Source: Aquibium microcysteis (lineage in GTDB: Bacteria; Pseudomonadota; Alphaproteobacteria; Rhizobiales; Rhizobiaceae). From it: a stretch of DNA of 64,000 nt. The stretch lies in contig NZ_CP061080.1 of the NCBI RefSeq assembly GCF_014495845.1, positions 3,275,001 through 3,339,000 on the forward strand, in the 5' to 3' direction. The number at the start of each line of letters is the position of its first letter. Position 1 is the first letter of the stretch. Under the pieces are notes generated by a model that worked only from the letters and a program-made list of their open reading frames with translations, had not been told where the DNA came from and ran no database searches. This document shows positions 9,101 through 17,424 of the stretch, one piece after another. The translations under genes and the position numbers were made by a program.

Positions 9101-10420
9101 CGGCACCGTCCGCGACAGAGCATCGGTATCGAACGTGACGCAGAGCCTTTCCGGGAAGGCACCGCGCCGGGAAAGACGCCCGGCGCGGCCCTCGGCCCGC
9201 CGCAATCCCGGCCGCATGAACAGCGCCCGGAAACACTCGCCGATCTGTACCCGCGCGATCGCCGACCCGATGCACCAGTGGATGCCGTGGCCATAGACCA
9301 TGTAGTCGCGGCAGGAACGGTCCGGATCGAACCGCTCGGGGTCAACGACGGATTCGGCGTCGAACATGGCCGAGAGGATCGACGGCATCACGGTGGCGCC
9401 CTTGGGGACGAAACGCTCCCGCGGCGTGCCGCGGGCGATCACCGTGTCGACCGCGGCATAGCGGAACGGACCGACGAAGATCGGCTTGAAGCGCATGGCC
9501 TCCAGGATCGCGCGGTCGAGCGCGGCGTCGTCCCCGCCCTTGACCGCCTTGACCACCGCCGCGCGGGCTTCCGGCATCGACAGGATGACGTCGAGGCAGT
9601 TGCCCGCAGCGAGCAGGTTGGTCGGTGCGAAGCCGGAGATCATGCCCATCATCACCGACCGGATCTCGGGGATCGAGATCACCTCCGGGCGCTGCTCGTT
9701 GAGGAGGACGAGGCGGGCGAGCGGCGTGTCGGCTGCGATCTCGCCGCGCTGCGCCCGCTCGATCGACCGGTCGATCGCCGCGAGCATGTGGTTGGCCGCC
9801 ACCACGGCGAGTTCTCGGGTGTCGGCATTGCCGGCGGGATCGGCGAAGAACAGCGTCGACAGCGCGATCGACCAGTCGGAGAAGGCCGCATCGTCGTCGA
9901 TCGCCATCCCGAAATAGTCGCGGCAGACCCGCACCGGTACGATCTTGAGAAGTTCGTCCACCGCATCGAAGCCGGGCGTCGCGGTGCGCATGATGTCGTC
10001 GGCATGACGCCGGGCGATCGGCCGCACGCGACGCTCCACCTCGTCGGGCGGGAAGGCGGTCAGGATGGGCGACTTGAGCTTGCGGTAGGCGGCGCCGTCC
10101 TGCATGCCGAGAATGAAGTTGGAGCCGTCGGCCATCTCCATCATCTCGGGACCGAAAGGCGTGTGGAAGACGTCCTGGCGCTCGAACACTTCGCGCACGT
10201 CGGCTGCTCGCGTCACCAGCACGAAATTGCCGATCTTGGGGTTCGGCCACCAGCGGCGCAGCAGCGAGAGCCAGCCGCGTGGATTCTCCATCAGCCGGCC
10301 GACCACCTTGCCGAGGAGGCCGCGCGTGCGCAGGCGCTCCGGATCGAAGGGAGGCAGGGCATGGGCTGGCCTCTGACTGGCCTGCGCCTTCCTGATCCCG
10401 TCGAAGTACTTCGTCTGCAC
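6140..10420 (-). CDS. Cytochrome P450 - membrane segment - DyP-type peroxidase fusion
   Basis: A 1426-residue multidomain heme protein. Residues 1-430 are a cytochrome P450: ExxR is EAMR (307-310) and the heme-thiolate loop is YGHGIHWCIG with Cys383. The I-helix reads SGFAPTN (262-268) instead of the usual AGxD/ETT, so the proton-delivery acid is missing. Residues 440-620 resemble a ferredoxin-like sensor (HFASLSVIGS). Two hydrophobic helices lie at about 658-713. A second HYARWVLLPGTDKLLFF segment follows (792-808). Residues 925-1400 are a DyP-type peroxidase: distal Asp1091 in GYRDGISQP, proximal His1263 in GAHARRSNPRD, probable distal Arg1291. The start is GTG with GAGGG nine bases upstream. 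No reductase gene is adjacent. It lies 92 bases after the cyclase-TPR gene on the same strand and may share its transcript. The substrate is unknown. Confidence 0.88.
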   Translation of the reverse strand: MQTKYFDGIRKAQASQRPAHALPPFDPERLRTRGLLGKVVGRLMENPRGWLSLLRRWWPNPKIGNFVLVTRAADVREVFERQDVFHTPFGPEMMEMADGSNFILGMQDGAAYRKLKSPILTAFPPDEVERRVRPIARRHADDIMRTATPGFDAVDELLKIVPVRVCRDYFGMAIDDDAAFSDWSIALSTLFFADPAGNADTRELAVVAANHMLAAIDRSIERAQRGEIAADTPLARLVLLNEQRPEVISIPEIRSVMMGMISGFAPTNLLAAGNCLDVILSMPEARAAVVKAVKGGDDAALDRAILEAMRFKPIFVGPFRYAAVDTVIARGTPRERFVPKGATVMPSILSAMFDAESVVDPERFDPDRSCRDYMVYGHGIHWCIGSAIARVQIGECFRALFMRPGLRRAEGRAGRLSRRGAFPERLCVTFDTDALSRTVPHAFVTIAAPVASGVDVPALRDEVARLGNPATGGIRAALDDTRAVHFASLSVIGSADPRVETVDGRFDVVLEFSADGSEAEAIALMAEKAGPFLRTVFEKAGVLPAGRELTSFLLMHSVRVGPGLRTPAGLVFTGTPGHGVARIKAEACLEAELRAELSRLRPDPDETALARLQRLRRHLAELGGYDWAFQPAPHGLEGPTKPLASAFLRWLTSWKALGGSLAVLTLLSALYARVAFSGAQAAGGALVAWLAALSLALLTILFLAGGTAGLLYWRLRRAEERDAEKGAPLPPDRFEPIAAGENHVAQNHLAAVSVMKPGWLRRLTLRLTFLAIKIAATRAFEPGRLSDIGSIHYARWVLLPGTDKLLFFSNYGGSWESYLEDFITKAHAGLTGVWSNTAGFPRTRNLFQEGATNGAQFKLWAREQQIPTLFWYSAYPELTTFHIRRNAAIREAVAGARTETDAAALLSSFGSAPLPARVLETDEIQSIAFGGMGRLQAAEMIALRLPESPPAAERAQWLDFVLANASFGARVPEREAMTVAFSAAGLRKLGLADEGVAGLPTVFLRGMAAPGQDRVLGDVGENAAVNWAWGHGDAEADAILVCYATPARIAGMIATAIAEAEVAGMRVIHRLPLIIKTDSEGRALEHFGYRDGISQPVIEGTPRARGPVHPQHKVAAGEFLLGYPDQTGKAPPPIAVPAGFDRGQCLSPLAVPPVGGEGRDWRDFGRNGSFLVVRQLVQHVDRFETFCRRTAEGLGEETIDGRPATEWVGAKMFGRWKDGASLVRNPVRREAETTEGRRKDVADNGFLYEGEDPQGLACPLGAHARRSNPRDSLGKDPQAQIELAKRHRLLRISRAFQQDDRKGILFMCLNADIERQFEFVQQTWVMNPNFQTLHGEQDPIVGHPAGDGAFTVPTRHGPLVFSDLQAFVTVAGGGYFFMPGRRALQYLRSQADTGDPAVLSLPGHGLEESGTTCRARCAPAPTNAVF

Positions 10421-10512
10421 GATGCCGTTCCCTCTTGCTCGCAGGTTGCAGATAAATTGCTGCGCACGCCACTGTAAGTGAGGCGCTTCACACTGCTGAC
10501 GGGTCGGCGGAT

Positions 10513-12303
10513 TTATTCTGCAGCGAGATAGGCGTCGATCAGGAGCCGGTTGCAGGCTTTGTCGGCGAACGGGATCAACTCGGCCTTCTCCACCGTGAAG
10601 CGGGGATCCTGCGCCAGAAGGATCGCCCGCTCGGCGCGAGCCTCCTGATGCCGCCCCGAGCGGGCGAGTGCGCCGGCCTTGAGGAAGCGGGCATACCAGT
10701 AGGCGGGCGCGAGCATCAGCGAGCGTTCGGCGCTGAGGATGGCGCCCTCCCAGTCGCCGGCAAGGCACTGGGCGGATGCGAGTTCACCGAGATTGTGGAA
10801 GCGGTAGAGGTCGAAGGGGCTCAGCCGGTCGGCGCCCTGGAACAGCGGGATGGCCCTCTCGGCCTCGCCGAGCAGATTGTGTGCGCTGCCCATGGCCGAG
10901 CGTGCGAAGGCGAAGCTCGGATTGATCCGCAGGGCCTCCGACAGATGTTCGAGCGCCGCGCGCGGCCGGCCGGACATGATGTCGGTGATGCCGAGATAGG
11001 CGTGCGGCCGCGCGTCCTGGCTGTCGACGTAGAGGGCCTTGCGCGAATAGTCGACGACGCGCTGGAGATCCTCGCGGTACTCGCCGCTCGCGCCGAAATT
11101 CAACCAGGAACGCCAGAAGTACCACCACGCCAGTTCGTCGAGCACCGTGGACGAGTTCGGGTCCCGCTCATAAGCCGCCTGGAAGAACTCGAGCGCGCGC
11201 TCCGTGTCCTCCCGCGTCCGCCGCTGCATGTGCCAGCGCCCGCGGCGCACCAGCTGCCAGGTCTCGAGGCTCTCCCAGGGAACACGGAAGGTGCGGGCCT
11301 GCTCGATCCGATCGACCTCCTTCTCCAGCGTGGCCACGATCTCGCTGCCGATCTCGCCCTGCATGTCGAACATGTCGGTCATGTCGCGGTCGTAGCGGCG
11401 CGACCAGATGGTGCGGTCGCTCGACGCATCGTCGAGCATCGTGCGCACGCGCAGCTGGCTTCCGTTGCGGGTCACCGTGCCGGTCACGACGTAGCGGGCA
11501 CCGAGGGCCTGCCCTGCCGCCTCCGCCGTCACCGCGGCGTCGGCGAACTGGCGGCTGGAATTGACGGATATCACCGGCAGCCACCGCACGTTGGACAGCC
11601 CCGCGATGATGTCCTCGGCGATGCCCTCGCCGATGTAGCGGGTCTCCGGATCGTCGGGCTCGCTGCGCAGCGGCAGCACCGCGATCGCCGGCGGTCCACC
11701 CTTGCCGTCAGCCCGGAAGAACGAGAAGGGCGCCGCGCCGTCCTGCCGCGCGACCGGCTGCGGCGTGCCCCGCTCTACCCGGTAGGCGCGAACCGGAAGG
11801 AGGATGTTGTGGAAGTTCTGAATTCCGAGGTCGATGAAGCGCACCGCGGCGCGGTCGCGCACGTGCTGCCAGGTCGTGTCCGAGATTACCACGCCGCCCT
11901 CGGGCGCGATCTCCTGCAGCCTGGCGGCGATGTTGACGTCGTCGCCGTACCGGCTCCCCTCGCGGACGATGACGCTGCCCGTATTGATACCCGTCCGGAA
12001 CGACATCCGCCTGTCGGGAGCGATGGCCTCGTTGCGGTCGCGGATGCGGTCCTGGAACTCCAGCGCGGCGAGCAGCGCCTCCACCGGCGCGCCGAACTCC
12101 GCCATCATGCTGTCCCCGGCAGGGCCGAAGAGCCGGCCGCCATGATCCGCGCAGCTCGCCTCGATGATCTCCCTCATCTGCTCGAAAGTCGCCACCGTCG
12201 CCTCGTCGTCGATGCCCATCAGGCGGGAGAAACCCGCCGCATCGATCGAAACGATCGTCGCGACCTGCCGCGTATAGCGCGGGCCGGCCATGCATTGCCC
12301 CAT
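10513..12303 (-). CDS. Class III adenylate/guanylate cyclase with FlgO-like and TPR region
   Basis: A 596-residue cytoplasmic protein. Residues 13-180 are a class III nucleotide cyclase domain; the two metal-binding aspartates are Asp21 (SIDAAGFSRLMG) and Asp64 (AGDSMMAEF), and YGDDVNIAARL follows. A middle domain (about 200-340) starts IAVLPLRSE and matches the adenylate-cyclase-associated TolB/FlgO-like region common in rhizobial cyclases. The C-terminal 250 residues are TPR-like helices. It should make cAMP or cGMP from the triphosphate, with the C-terminal part acting in regulation or partner binding. It is directly upstream of the P450-DyP gene in the same direction. Methionine 5 is an alternative start; neither ribosome site is strong. 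Confidence 0.88.
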   Translation of the reverse strand: MGQCMAGPRYTRQVATIVSIDAAGFSRLMGIDDEATVATFEQMREIIEASCADHGGRLFGPAGDSMMAEFGAPVEALLAALEFQDRIRDRNEAIAPDRRMSFRTGINTGSVIVREGSRYGDDVNIAARLQEIAPEGGVVISDTTWQHVRDRAAVRFIDLGIQNFHNILLPVRAYRVERGTPQPVARQDGAAPFSFFRADGKGGPPAIAVLPLRSEPDDPETRYIGEGIAEDIIAGLSNVRWLPVISVNSSRQFADAAVTAEAAGQALGARYVVTGTVTRNGSQLRVRTMLDDASSDRTIWSRRYDRDMTDMFDMQGEIGSEIVATLEKEVDRIEQARTFRVPWESLETWQLVRRGRWHMQRRTREDTERALEFFQAAYERDPNSSTVLDELAWWYFWRSWLNFGASGEYREDLQRVVDYSRKALYVDSQDARPHAYLGITDIMSGRPRAALEHLSEALRINPSFAFARSAMGSAHNLLGEAERAIPLFQGADRLSPFDLYRFHNLGELASAQCLAGDWEGAILSAERSLMLAPAYWYARFLKAGALARSGRHQEARAERAILLAQDPRFTVEKAELIPFADKACNRLLIDAYLAAE

Positions 12304-12572
12304 TTCCGTCGGAAGACCGCCCCGGCCCGCGACCCGAACCCGTCGCTTGTGGCAGGAAGACGAACCGCCGATCCATCAACTCACGCTGCAGTCGGACGGC
12401 GGTCGATCGGCGCCGTCCCACTGCAAACTGTCAAGTCTTCTTAACAAATACGGGGTCGCATTTCCACCACGACGGGTAGGTCCGCAGCGACTTTATGCTG
12501 AAGGTCGAAAGCACCGCCATGACCACTTCGGCAGCCCGCGCGGCGATCACGCGCGGACAGCTTTCCCGCCGC

Positions 12573-13763
12573 CTATTCGAACACGATCGCGGGTCCCTCG
12601 CCGCCGCCCTTGCCGACCTCGAGTTGCTCGATGACCTTGGCGGCTATGTCGCGATAGACCCGCGCGTGCGGTCCATCCGGCTGCGAGACCACGACAGGCG
12701 CGCCCGCGTCCGAACTCTCGCGGATCGCCATCTCGAGCGGCACTTCGCCGAGGAACGGGACGCCGAGACGCTCGGCCTCCCTGCGCGCACCGCCGTGGCC
12801 GAAGATGTCGTAGCGCGTGCCGGTATCGGGTGCCACGAAGTAGCTCATGTTCTCGACGATGCCGAGCAGTGGCACGTCCACCTTGCGGAACATGTTCAGA
12901 CCCTTGCGGGCGTCGATCAGCGCCAGGTCCTGCGGCGTGGAGACGATGACGGCGCCCGCGAGCGGCACCTGCTGCGCCATGGTCAGCTGCGCGTCGCCGG
13001 TGCCGGGCGGCATGTCGACCACAAGCACGTCGAGCGCCCCCCATTCCACCTCGCGCAGCATCTGCGTCAGAGCCGACATCACCATCGGTCCGCGCCAGAT
13101 CATCGGCGTCTCCTCTTCGACGAGGAAACCCATCGACATCGCCTTCAGCCCGTAGCGCTGCATCGGCTTCAGCACCTTGCCGTCCACCGTCTCGGGCCTG
13201 CCCGACAAGCCGAGCAGACGCGGCATGGACGGGCCGTAGATGTCGGCGTCGAGGATGCCGACCTTCATGCCGAGCGCCACGAGGCCGAGCGCCAGGTTGA
13301 CGGCCGTGGTCGACTTGCCCACGCCGCCCTTGCCGGAGGCGACGGCGATGATGGCGGCCACGCCTGGAACGCCGCGCTTGCCCGGCTGGCGCGAGGCGGG
13401 CGCCAACTCGGGCGCGGGGCGCGGCGCGTGTGAATGGCCATGCGAATGCCCGTGCGAATGGGCCTGCGGCGCGGGACGCGGCGGCGGCGCCGGCGCCCGC
13501 TCCATCCCGCCGCCCTTCTTCTCGGCCGTCAGCGCCACCATGGCGCCGGTGACACCCGGGATCGCCTTCACCGCGCGCTCGGCGGTCTCGCGCAGCGGCT
13601 CCAGTTCACGGGCGCGGGCCGCCGGCACGGTGATGGAGAAGAATGCCTTGCCGTCGGCGATGAAGATGTCCGACACGAGCCCGAGCGACACGATGTCCCC
13701 GCCCCCATCGGGTCCGGGGATCGTCCGCAGCTTCTCGATGACGGTTTCCTTCGTGACGGACAT
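12573..13763 (-). CDS. mrp: Mrp/ApbC family P-loop ATPase (Fe-S cluster carrier-like)
   Basis: A 396-residue protein: an N-terminal MIP18/DUF59 domain (about 1-85), a Pro/His-rich linker with HSHGHSHGHSH at 102-112, then the Mrp ATPase with the deviant Walker A SGKGGVGKST (Lys150). In bacteria such as E. coli and Salmonella this family carries or inserts Fe-S clusters, using a C-terminal CxxC that bridges a dimer. Here that place reads NMSYFVAPDTGTRYDIFG with no cysteine, a form I recall from other rhizobia, so cluster binding by the usual pair is not expected. The His-rich linker could bind metal (inference). It is a single gene with flanking gaps of 145-270 bases. Confidence 0.92.
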   Translation of the reverse strand: MSVTKETVIEKLRTIPGPDGGGDIVSLGLVSDIFIADGKAFFSITVPAARARELEPLRETAERAVKAIPGVTGAMVALTAEKKGGGMERAPAPPPRPAPQAHSHGHSHGHSHAPRPAPELAPASRQPGKRGVPGVAAIIAVASGKGGVGKSTTAVNLALGLVALGMKVGILDADIYGPSMPRLLGLSGRPETVDGKVLKPMQRYGLKAMSMGFLVEEETPMIWRGPMVMSALTQMLREVEWGALDVLVVDMPPGTGDAQLTMAQQVPLAGAVIVSTPQDLALIDARKGLNMFRKVDVPLLGIVENMSYFVAPDTGTRYDIFGHGGARREAERLGVPFLGEVPLEMAIRESSDAGAPVVVSQPDGPHARVYRDIAAKVIEQLEVGKGGGEGPAIVFE

Positions 13764-13908
13764 CTGGCCCCCTGCTGAATGCGCGGTCTGACGTCACACA
13801 TAGGTCAATGACGCCCCGACACCAAGCGGGGTGGCGGCGCAGAAGGCCCGAAAGGCGACGCGACGCGAAGGATTTCGCGGCGCGCCGTTCGTGGTCGGTA
13901 AGCTGCCG

Positions 13909-15336
13909 CTAGCCGTGCGCCACCATCACGTGGCGCACCGCCGTATAGTCCTCCAGCGCGTAGAGCGACATGTCCTTGCCGTAGCCGGACTGCTTCAGCC
14001 CCCCATGCGGCATCTCGTTGGTCAGCATGAAATGGGTATTGATCCAGGTGCAGCCGTACTGCAGCCGCGACGCGGTGGCCATCGCGCGGCCGACATCCTT
14101 CGTCCACACCGAGGAGGCGAGGCCGTAGTCGCTGTCGTTGGCCCAGCCTACCGCCTCGTCGACGTCGGAGAAGCGCGTCACGGAGACGACCGGCCCGAAC
14201 ACCTCGCGCCGCACGATCTCGTCCGACTGCAGCGCGCCGGCCACGACGGTCGGCTGGTAGTAGAAGCCGCCCCCCTCGCCCGGCTTGCCGCCGGTGGTGA
14301 TCTCGATGTGGTTCAGTTCCGAGGCGCGCTCGACGAAGGAAGAGACGCGGTCGCGCTGACGCTTCGAGATCAGCGGTCCGATCTCGTTGACCGTGTCGTC
14401 CTCCTGGCCGTAGGCGATGGTCGAGACGGCGGAGGAGAGGTCGGCGACCAGCTTCTCGTAGATCTTCTCGCCGGCGTAGATACGGCAGGCGGCGGTGCAG
14501 TCCTGGCCGGCATTGTAGAAGCCGAAGGCACGCAGGCCGCTGACCACGGCACCGAGATCGGCATCGTCGAACACGATCACCGGCGCCTTGCCGCCGAGCT
14601 CCAGATGCGTGCGCTTGACCGACTTGGCCGCCGCCTGCAGCACCTTCTTGCCGGTCGCGATGTCGCCGGTGATCGAGATCATGTTGACCTTGGGATGGTT
14701 GATCAGCGCGTTGCCGACGCTCTCGCCGCGCCCGAGCACCACGTTGACCACGCCTTCCGGCAGCACCTCCGCCAGGATGCGGGCGAGCTTCAGCGCCGTC
14801 AGCGGCGTCTGCTCGGAAGGCTTGAAGACGACGGTGTTGCCGCCGGCGATGGCAGGCGCCAGCTTCCAGGCCATCATCATCAACGGATAGTTCCACGGCG
14901 CGATGGAGGCCACGATGCCGATCGGGTCGCGCCGGATCATCGAGGTGAAGCCCGGCAGGTACTCGCCCGCCACCGCGCCCGGCATCGAGCGCACCGCGCC
15001 GGCGAAGAAGCGGTAGCAGTCGACGATCGCGGGGATCTCGTCGTTCTTCACCGCGTTGATCGGCTTGCCGCAGTTCAGCGCCTCCAGCGCCGCGAACCCC
15101 TCGGCCTCCGCCTCGATGCGTTCGGCGATCTTGAGCAGGTAGCCAGAACGCTGCGCGGGCGTGGTACGCGACCATGTCGCGAAAGCCTTGTCGGCGGCCG
15201 CGACCGCCGCCTCGATCTGGCCCTGGTTGGCCTCGGGCAGATTGAGGATCGTCGCGCCCGTCCTGGGGTTGAGGATCGGTTCCTCGGTCTCGGTCCCGGC
15301 CTCGAAGCGCGAGCCGATCAGCATTGCGGTGTCCAT
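13909..15336 (-). CDS. patD: Gamma-aminobutyraldehyde dehydrogenase
   Basis: A 475-residue NAD(P)+-dependent aldehyde dehydrogenase. The catalytic Cys is in GQDCTAACR and the general-base Glu in LELGGKAP; cofactor-binding residues lie in [12 protein letters not shown] and [10 protein letters not shown]. Its position as the last gene after a ydcSTUV-type transporter supports the PatD/YdcW activity, oxidising 4-aminobutanal from putrescine to GABA in the cytoplasm; other amino-aldehydes such as betaine aldehyde cannot be excluded. The putrescine aminotransferase that would feed it is not in the window. A heptamer repeat array separates it from the permease gene upstream. Confidence 0.88.
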   Translation of the reverse strand: MDTAMLIGSRFEAGTETEEPILNPRTGATILNLPEANQGQIEAAVAAADKAFATWSRTTPAQRSGYLLKIAERIEAEAEGFAALEALNCGKPINAVKNDEIPAIVDCYRFFAGAVRSMPGAVAGEYLPGFTSMIRRDPIGIVASIAPWNYPLMMMAWKLAPAIAGGNTVVFKPSEQTPLTALKLARILAEVLPEGVVNVVLGRGESVGNALINHPKVNMISITGDIATGKKVLQAAAKSVKRTHLELGGKAPVIVFDDADLGAVVSGLRAFGFYNAGQDCTAACRIYAGEKIYEKLVADLSSAVSTIAYGQEDDTVNEIGPLISKRQRDRVSSFVERASELNHIEITTGGKPGEGGGFYYQPTVVAGALQSDEIVRREVFGPVVSVTRFSDVDEAVGWANDSDYGLASSVWTKDVGRAMATASRLQYGCTWINTHFMLTNEMPHGGLKQSGYGKDMSLYALEDYTAVRHVMVAHG

Positions 15337-15360
15337 GGTGTCTCTCCCTTTTATCGAGAA

Positions 15361-15467
15361 GCGAATGGCGAATGGCGAATGGCGAATGGAAAGACCCTAT
15401 TCCCTATTCCCTATTCCCTATTCCCTATTCCCTATTCGCTATTCGCTATTCGCTGTTCGCCACTCGC
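15361..15467. repeat. Heptanucleotide repeat arrays facing each other
   Basis: Four tandem copies of GCGAATG (15361-15389) are followed, after six bases, by about ten head-to-tail heptamers of the form CCTATTC that drift to GCTATTC, GCTGTTC and GCCACTC (15395-15467). The left array can pair with the right-hand GCTATTC units through G:C, A:T and G:U pairs, so the transcript could fold into a long imperfect hairpin. It fills the gap between ydcV and patD. Length change by replication slippage is likely. Confidence 0.9.
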
Positions 15468-15472
15468 CCGTT

Positions 15473-16288
15473 TCATTTGCCGCCCCCCGCGATCTGGTCG
15501 CCGTCCCGGGTCAGATAGAAGGCGGCGAGGATCGGCAGGAAGGTGACGATCACCACCACCATCGCCACCACGTTGGTCACCGGGCGCTGCCGAGGCCGCA
15601 CCAGTTCCTCCAGCATCCAGATCGGCAGCGTCGCCTGCTGCCCGGCCGTAAACGTGGTCACGATCACCTCGTCGAAGGACAGTGCGAAGGCGAGCATGCC
15701 GCCGGCCAGCAGCGCCGTGCCGATGTTGGGCAGGATCACGTATCGGAACGTCTGGAAACCGTCCGCACCGAGATCCATCGAGGCCTCGATCAGGGAGGCC
15801 GAGGTGCGCCGGAAGCGCGCCACCGCGTTGTTGTAGACAACGACCACGCAGAAGGTCGCGTGCCCGAGCACGATCGTCCAGGTCGAGAACGGAATCTCGG
15901 CGATCGAGAAGGCCGAACGCAGCGCGATGCCGGTGATGATGCCGGGCAGCGCGATCGGCAGGATGACCAGCAGCGAGATGGTCTCGCGGCCGAAGAATTT
16001 CGTCCGGCTGACGGCCGCCGCGCACAGCGTGCCGAGCACCAGCGCGACCGCGGTCGAGATCGACGCCACCTTGACCGACAGCGTCAGCGCCTCCCACACG
16101 TCCGGCCGGTTCCACGTCACCGCGAACCATTTCGTGGTGAAGCCGGGCGGCGGCCAGGCATAGCTCTTGTCCTCCGTCGTGAAGGCATAGACGAAGATGA
16201 GCAGGATCGGCAGGTGCAGGAACAGGAGCCCGGCCGCCGCGGCAAGCGTCAAGGGCAGCGACGCCCGCTCGTTGCGGTCAGCACGCAT
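15473..16288 (-). CDS. ydcV: ABC transporter permease, YdcV-like
   Basis: A 271-residue inner-membrane permease of the PotC/YdcV type with about six hydrophobic helices. The EAA loop that docks on the ATPase reads [20 protein letters not shown]. It is the second permease of a putrescine/spermidine-type importer and works with YdcU (upstream), YdcT and YdcS. The gap to ydcU is about 185 bases and is filled by an inverted repeat pair, longer than the one-base overlap between ydcT and ydcU. Confidence 0.92.
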   Translation of the reverse strand: MRADRNERASLPLTLAAAAGLLFLHLPILLIFVYAFTTEDKSYAWPPPGFTTKWFAVTWNRPDVWEALTLSVKVASISTAVALVLGTLCAAAVSRTKFFGRETISLLVILPIALPGIITGIALRSAFSIAEIPFSTWTIVLGHATFCVVVVYNNAVARFRRTSASLIEASMDLGADGFQTFRYVILPNIGTALLAGGMLAFALSFDEVIVTTFTAGQQATLPIWMLEELVRPRQRPVTNVVAMVVVIVTFLPILAAFYLTRDGDQIAGGGK

Positions 16289-16317
16289 GGGGAACTCCCG
16301 CTCGCAGCCTCCGCTCG

Positions 16318-16455
16318 GCCGTCATCCTCGGGCTTGTCCCGAGGATCTGCCAGCGTTCGCGGGTTGTGAATGTCGGTGAGCAAAGAAGCATGCCGATGGC
16401 TGCGACTATCGGTCGGCCGGCGGTAGATCCTCGGGACAAGCCCGAGGATGACGGC
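16318..16455. repeat. Pair of inverted palindromic repeat units
   Basis: Two 30-bp units, 16318-16347 and 16426-16455, are perfect reverse complements of each other, and each is itself nearly palindromic (CCTCGGG, five bases, CCCGAGG). They sit between ydcU and ydcV, so the transcript can form either two small hairpins or one large one. I recall this CCTCGGGCTTGTCCCGAGG element as dispersed in many rhizobial genomes. A role in differential expression within the operon is inference. Confidence 0.9.
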
Positions 16456-16473
16456 GCGAAGGCGGGCACCATC

Positions 16474-17424
16474 TCACATCGCATCGAACGCCCCCAGCCT
16501 CTTGGCGCCCCAGAGGTAGAACCCCATCACCACGATCGGTACCACCGTGAAGGCGGCCGCCAGCGGGATGTTGCCCGCCGTGCCCTGGTGTGCGTAGACC
16601 GCCTGGCCGATGAACAGCCGCGACGTGCCGACGATCTGCGGGATGATGTAGTCGCCCAGGGTCAGCGAGAAGGTGAAGATCGAGCCGGCCACCAGCCCGG
16701 GCAGTGCGAGCGGGAAGATCACGTGCCGGAAGGTCGTGGCCGGCCGCGCGCCGAGGTCCGAGGAGGCTTCCACGAGATTGCCCGGCACGCGCTCCAGTGC
16801 CGCCTGCAGCGGCAGGATCATGAAGGGCAGCCAGACGTAGAGGAACACGAGAAACGTGCCGGTATAGCTGAACGACAGCGAATTCCCGCCGACGATCGGC
16901 AGCGACAGCCAGGCTTCGAGCAGCCATGTCAGGTGCAGCTTGGCCAGCAGCCAGTTCAGGATGCCTTCCTTGGCCAGGATCAGCTTCCAGGCATAGACCT
17001 TGACGAGATAGCTCGACCACAGCGGCAGCATGACCGCGAGATAGAAGAACGCCTTCCACTTTCCCTTCGCGTAGCGCGCCGCGAAATAGGCGATCGGAAA
17101 GGCCACTGCCGCCGCCGCCAGCGTCACGATCGCCGCCATCGAAACGGTCCGCAGGATGATGTCGAGGTTCTGCGCCCGCAGCAGTTCGCCATAGGTCTTC
17201 AGCGTGAACTCGTACTGGACGAGGCCCGAGAACTCGTCGATCGAGAAGAAGCTCTGCGCCAGGAGTGCGAACAGCGACCCGAGATAGATGATGCCGAGCC
17301 ACAGCACCGGCGGCGTCAGCAGCAGGAACAGCAGCAGCCCCGGATGCCGCCAGAACGTATCCGACATCGCCCCTGCGACGCCTCCGCGGCGCGGCAGGAT
17401 CGCCGGGCTGGCCGACACGGCCAT
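16474..17424 (-). CDS. ydcU: ABC transporter permease, YdcU-like
   Basis: A 316-residue permease with about six membrane helices (first around residues 28-55, PPVLWLGIIYLGSLFALL). The EAA loop is EASSDLGARPATTFRHVIFP, with the last helices after GDYIIPQIVG. It matches the PotB/YdcU partner of a putrescine-type importer. Its ATG shares one base with the TGA of the ATPase gene, so the two are translationally coupled. Confidence 0.92.
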   Translation of the reverse strand: MAVSASPAILPRRGGVAGAMSDTFWRHPGLLLFLLLTPPVLWLGIIYLGSLFALLAQSFFSIDEFSGLVQYEFTLKTYGELLRAQNLDIILRTVSMAAIVTLAAAAVAFPIAYFAARYAKGKWKAFFYLAVMLPLWSSYLVKVYAWKLILAKEGILNWLLAKLHLTWLLEAWLSLPIVGGNSLSFSYTGTFLVFLYVWLPFMILPLQAALERVPGNLVEASSDLGARPATTFRHVIFPLALPGLVAGSIFTFSLTLGDYIIPQIVGTSRLFIGQAVYAHQGTAGNIPLAAAFTVVPIVVMGFYLWGAKRLGAFDAM

